This document shows, one piece after another, positions 24,423 through 26,755 of a DNA stretch of 26,755 bases. The first letter of the stretch is position 1. The number at the start of each line of letters is the position of its first letter. The notes under the pieces are model-generated. The model saw only the letters and a list, made by a program, of their open reading frames with translations, was not told the DNA's origin and made no database searches. The stretch is from a virus, in the IMG/VR virus record IMGVR_UViG_3300046733_001533, positions 1 through 26,755 of that record; one strand, 5' to 3'. The translations under genes and the position numbers were made by a program.

Positions 24423-24607
24423 TCTGCCTTTCCCATGACTCTTTAGCCAACCACTATCAAACAAATTTTTCTATGATGCAACATCACCAATATAGTTTAA
24501 CAGAATTAGATAATATGATACCATGGGAAAGGCAAATATATGTATCACTCTTGCAAGATTACATTAAAAAAGAAAACGAACGCGTAAAGAATAATAGAAA
24601 TGGATAA
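24419..24607 (+). CDS. -1 frame extension of the gp26-like protein (gp51/GT-type), 62 codons
   Basis: From the slip site the -1 frame is open through CTA ATC TGC CTT ... to a TAA at 24605-24607. The peptide (LICLSHDSLANHYQTNFS, MMQHHQYSLTELDNMIPWER, QIYVSLLQDYIKKENERVK, NNRNG) looks like real protein: amphipathic helices, then a charged tail, and the MIPWERQIYVSLL segment resembles the C-terminal domain of frameshifted tail-assembly chaperones. It overlaps the tape-measure start by 8 nt. Two ATGs at 24473 and 24476 could also start a 43-45-aa free protein, but neither has a ribosome site, and the 18 open codons before them favour the fusion. In T4 the neighbouring function is gp51, a hub assembly factor; the equivalence is inference. 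Confidence 0.75.
   Translation, partial: LICLSHDSLANHYQTNFSMMQHHQYSLTELDNMIPWERQIYVSLLQDYIKKENERVKNNRNG
24425..24534 (+). promoter_or_regulatory. Long-range 13-bp stem downstream of slippery site (frameshift stimulator)
   Basis: TGCCTTTCCCATG (24425-24437) is exactly complementary to CATGGGAAAGGCA (24522-24534), enclosing an 84-nt loop. Both arms are inside the -1 frame coding sequence (encoding CLSH and PWERQ). Confidence 0.78.
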
Positions 24608-26363
24608 CCCAAACCAGCTCGAACTGCCAAAAGAACTTATTGAATCTCTTAAACAGGAGAAAGAGGACAACAAGAGGCGTGAAAATATCGAAAAGCTTAA
24701 TGTTGCGCTTGGTGATAAGCAAAATAATCTAAGTATAGATCAAACTAATCAGCTTCGAGCTTTAAGACAGTCACTCGAATCTGATACGATGCAAAGTCTT
24801 GAAGATAAGGCAGAAGCTAATAGTGTTGCAGAAGAAACGCTAGGGCTGTTAACAGATATTAAAGATAATACTGAAGACTTAAACTTTGAATTTTCAAATG
24901 GCACAAAAGGCATCGTTGAAAAAATACTTGTATTTGGAAGGGTGCTTTTTACATCGTTTATTGGAGGTTTTATATCTGGTGCGATGAAAATTTTTCAGTT
25001 TCCTACGCTGAAGAAACTTTTTAAAAGATTTGTGCTTCGTCCTTTAAAGGCAACAGTATTTAGGCCATTTATATTATTGTTTGAAACAATTCGTAACGTT
25101 TTTAGCGCTTTAGGCGATGTTTACAAAAAAGCAGGAACAGGCAAATTTCTAAAAGGAAACACCTATAAGATTCTTGGTGCTCGAGGTATCGCGTTCTTTG
25201 AGGCGATATTTAAACGAGTTAAAAGCGTTGTTGAATTTTTAAAGATGATTGGAGGAAAGATAAAGACATTCTTTATTACACTTAAAGGTATGGGCTCTAC
25301 ACTTTTAACACGATTGATAACGCCTTTTACTAATATAAAGAAAGCATTCTTGGATATAATTGCAAAACTTAAACCGCTAGGAGGCGCTAAGGCAGGGCCT
25401 CTTTCAAGAATAATAGGTTACGTAAAAAACCTGGGAGGATTAATGACCAGGTTCTCAGGATTATTTAGAGTGCTTGGATTTGCTATGGGTAAACTCCTTT
25501 GGCCTGTAATGATGGTTATTGATGCAATAAGAGGAATGATACACAGTTTTAAAACAACAGAGTTCACAAATCCAATAGCAAAAGGTATAGACATGATACT
25601 TACGGGAATTGGATTCGCGGTAGGTGGATTTATTGGTGGTATTGCTGACCTATTAAAAGGTATGGTGTCATGGGTCGCAGAAAAATTAGGATTTGAAGGT
25701 TTATCAGAGTGGTTAGATAGCTTTAGTATTAGAGAAATGATTGAAGAAGGTTTTGGCATGATGGCAGAATTTTTCTCGACGCTATTTACTGACTTTGTAC
25801 CAGCACTAATAGCTGGTATTAAAGCGGCGGCTATTCCTGGCGGAGATAGTTTTACTGACGCTTTCAACGAGAGACTGGCGCTAGGAGCTGAAGGATATAA
25901 AGAAGCGCTGGAGAAAAGCAAGCAGCCAGCAAATGAATTGAGCTCTGTAGAGCTTTTGAAAGAGAAGAGAGAACTTGAAGAGGAAATAGCACATCAAATA
26001 AGAGAGGTTAATAAAGGCGATGAGTTAGGTGGTCTTATTGGATTCCAATTTAATAGAAGAGAAAGAATAGCTGAACTTCGAAAAGAAATCGAAGGAATAG
26101 ATGTGCAAGTGGACGCCAACCTCGCCGCAATGGATGCGAGGACTGCTGAGATTAATACAGAGTCGTCTACAGTTGGTGCGCAAATGGAAGCAACTCAGAA
26201 TGATACGCTTGACGCGAAAGAGGCAAAGGTTAACATCACACCTGTAATTACTACGACTGACGCTTCAACAAATACTAGTAATATCGTAAGCACTTCAACT
26301 AATCAGAATTCACATATGGATAGAACGATGGGAATGGGATTAGGTAATATGCTTTTGCAATAA
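24600..26363 (+). CDS. 29: Tape measure / hub protein gp29-like
   Basis: A 587-residue protein, almost the length of T4 gp29 (590 aa), which sets tail length and forms part of the hub. Residues 1-100 are charged helix. Residues about 107-130 (LVFGRVLFTSFIGGFISGAM), 286-315 (FRVLGFAMGKLLWPVMMVID) and 328-355 (IDMILTGIGFAVGGFIGGIA) are strongly hydrophobic Gly-rich segments, typical of tape measures that enter the host membrane during ejection. Residues 445-525 are a charged coiled coil, and the C-terminus is Thr/Ser/Asn-rich. It follows directly on the frameshift extension, as lambda H follows G/T. The family is deduced from length, hydrophobic pattern and position, not a single motif. The 167-aa antisense frame is a shadow. 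Confidence 0.8.
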   Translation: MDNPNQLELPKELIESLKQEKEDNKRRENIEKLNVALGDKQNNLSIDQTNQLRALRQSLESDTMQSLEDKAEANSVAEETLGLLTDIKDNTEDLNFEFSNGTKGIVEKILVFGRVLFTSFIGGFISGAMKIFQFPTLKKLFKRFVLRPLKATVFRPFILLFETIRNVFSALGDVYKKAGTGKFLKGNTYKILGARGIAFFEAIFKRVKSVVEFLKMIGGKIKTFFITLKGMGSTLLTRLITPFTNIKKAFLDIIAKLKPLGGAKAGPLSRIIGYVKNLGGLMTRFSGLFRVLGFAMGKLLWPVMMVIDAIRGMIHSFKTTEFTNPIAKGIDMILTGIGFAVGGFIGGIADLLKGMVSWVAEKLGFEGLSEWLDSFSIREMIEEGFGMMAEFFSTLFTDFVPALIAGIKAAAIPGGDSFTDAFNERLALGAEGYKEALEKSKQPANELSSVELLKEKRELEEEIAHQIREVNKGDELGGLIGFQFNRRERIAELRKEIEGIDVQVDANLAAMDARTAEINTESSTVGAQMEATQNDTLDAKEAKVNITPVITTTDASTNTSNIVSTSTNQNSHMDRTMGMGLGNMLLQ

Positions 26364-26373
26364 ATATATAAAA

Positions 26374-26401
26374 AAGAGGTGGCCAATTAAGACCACCTCT
26401 T
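26374..26401 (-). terminator. Rho-independent terminator of the leftward gp32-like gene
   Basis: A perfect 9-bp stem (AAGAGGTGG with CCACCTCTT) around a 10-nt loop. On the minus strand it is followed by TTTTTTATATATTT, a good U-tract. On the plus strand there is no T-run after it, so it should chiefly stop leftward transcription before it enters the tape-measure gene. Confidence 0.85.
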
Positions 26402-26455
26402 GAACCGTTAGGAATTAGCTCACCCCTATTATCTTAGGACTTGCTTACCAGCGAA

Positions 26456-26755
26456 TTAACTTTGGGCGAGTTTTGCGAAGTACGATAACGTATCTTCATC
26501 AGATTCACCTGTATTACTTTCACTTGAGCTTGTCGGGGCTACTGCTTCCACCGAAGACTCAACCGAATTGGGCGTCACCGGTTCCTTAGTTGTATTCAAC
26601 TCAATATGTTGTTCGGTAGTAAATGTATTTGCTACATCTACTTCGCCAATTACTTCAAAGAGTTTCTTCTTCAAATCAGCGTATGACTTGTAGTTATCTG
26701 GATCAGTGAATTCACTAAGCTTATGAAGTTGGTTATATACCGCTTCAAGCTGTGC
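26456..26755 (-). CDS. 32: Single-stranded DNA-binding protein gp32-like, C-terminal part (5' end outside window)
   Basis: The frame is open from the window edge (first codon 26755-26753) for 99 residues to TAA at 26456. It starts AQLEAVYNQLHKLSEF, then YKSYADLKKKLFEVIGEVDV, then a Ser/Thr/Glu linker, and ends with an acidic tail plus aromatic end (ESDEDTLSYFAKLAQS in outline). A helical KS(Y/F)xxL block followed by a disordered acidic tail ending LSYF is what I recall for gp32 of marine T4-like phages; the acidic tail binds replication and repair partners. The DNA-binding core is outside the window, so the call rests on the tail alone. A TTG at 26674 is not the start, because the frame continues upstream. 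Confidence 0.65.
   Translation of the reverse strand, partial: AQLEAVYNQLHKLSEFTDPDNYKSYADLKKKLFEVIGEVDVANTFTTEQHIELNTTKEPVTPNSVESSVEAVAPTSSSESNTGESDEDTLSYFAKLAQS

Noticed and set aside
24473-24607. Independent small gp51-like gene starting at ATG 24473 or 24476
   Set aside because: Possible, but no ribosome site, and the preceding 18 codons in the same frame are open back to the slippery site; treated as part of the frameshift product.
25418-25921. Minus-strand 167-aa open frame opposite the tape measure
   Set aside because: Low-complexity Ser/Pro/Ile shadow of the hydrophobic tape-measure segments; the forward frame has clear family features.
26456-26674. Complete 72-aa gene starting at TTG 26674
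   Set aside because: The frame continues open to the window edge with protein-like sequence, so this is the C-terminal end of a larger gene.
1-26755. tRNA genes, CRISPR arrays, insertion sequences, integrase or attachment sites
   Set aside because: None seen; gene spacing is tight and every long frame fits phage structural genes.

Overview
This window is a structural (tail and baseplate) gene block of a T4-like contractile-tailed phage. It is AT-rich, and the gene set, protein lengths and motifs look most like T4-type marine myophages (cyanophage-, pelagiphage- or vibriophage-like). Evidence: a head-completion nuclease close to T4 gp4 along its length, near-complete sets of baseplate hub and wedge proteins, T4-type late promoters (TATAAATA), and at the right edge the acidic tail of a gp32-like ssDNA-binding protein. 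The host cannot be read from the window; there are no tRNAs, metabolic genes, integrase or CRISPR.

Layout. Positions 1-21946 are transcribed leftwards. In transcription order: gp48-like tube cap, gp53, gp27 hub, gp5-like hub/needle, an unrecognised 360-aa coiled-coil protein, a 199-nt gap with a late promoter, gp25, gp6, a gp7-like wedge protein carrying a LamG-like lectin domain, then a tail fibre and a 134-aa protein inserted before gp8, gp8, a 1673-aa DUF4815-type structural protein, a 70-aa basic coiled-coil protein, and a collar-domain tail fibre cut by the left edge. At 21947-21963 two late promoters form a 17-bp palindrome and transcription diverges. Positions 21975-26363 are transcribed rightwards: gp4, a 195-aa conserved-looking protein, a tail-tube-like protein (gp19/gp54 type), a gp26-like hub assembly protein, and a 587-aa gp29-like tape measure. 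A leftward terminator (26374-26401) separates this from the leftward gp32-like gene.

How the genes work together. gp5, gp27, gp29, gp48, the tube-like protein and the gp26-like assembly factor build the central hub and start the tube; gp53, gp25, gp6, gp7 and gp8 build the wedges; the fibres and the DUF4815 protein decorate the baseplate and contact the host. gp4 finishes the DNA-filled head. All should be expressed late from TATAAATA promoters.

Best finding. At the end of the gp26-like gene a canonical -1 slippery heptamer (T TTT TTC, directly before the UAA stop) is followed after 5 nt by the first arm of a perfect 13-bp stem whose second arm lies 84 nt downstream. The -1 frame is open for 62 codons and runs into the tape-measure start. 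This looks like a programmed ribosomal frameshift giving a 297-aa extended protein, the T4-type counterpart of the lambda G/GT tail-assembly chaperone arrangement. Also notable are late promoters placed 5-10 nt from start codons (possibly leaderless mRNAs), the near absence of Shine-Dalgarno sites, and a possible +1 frameshift extension on the 360-aa protein.
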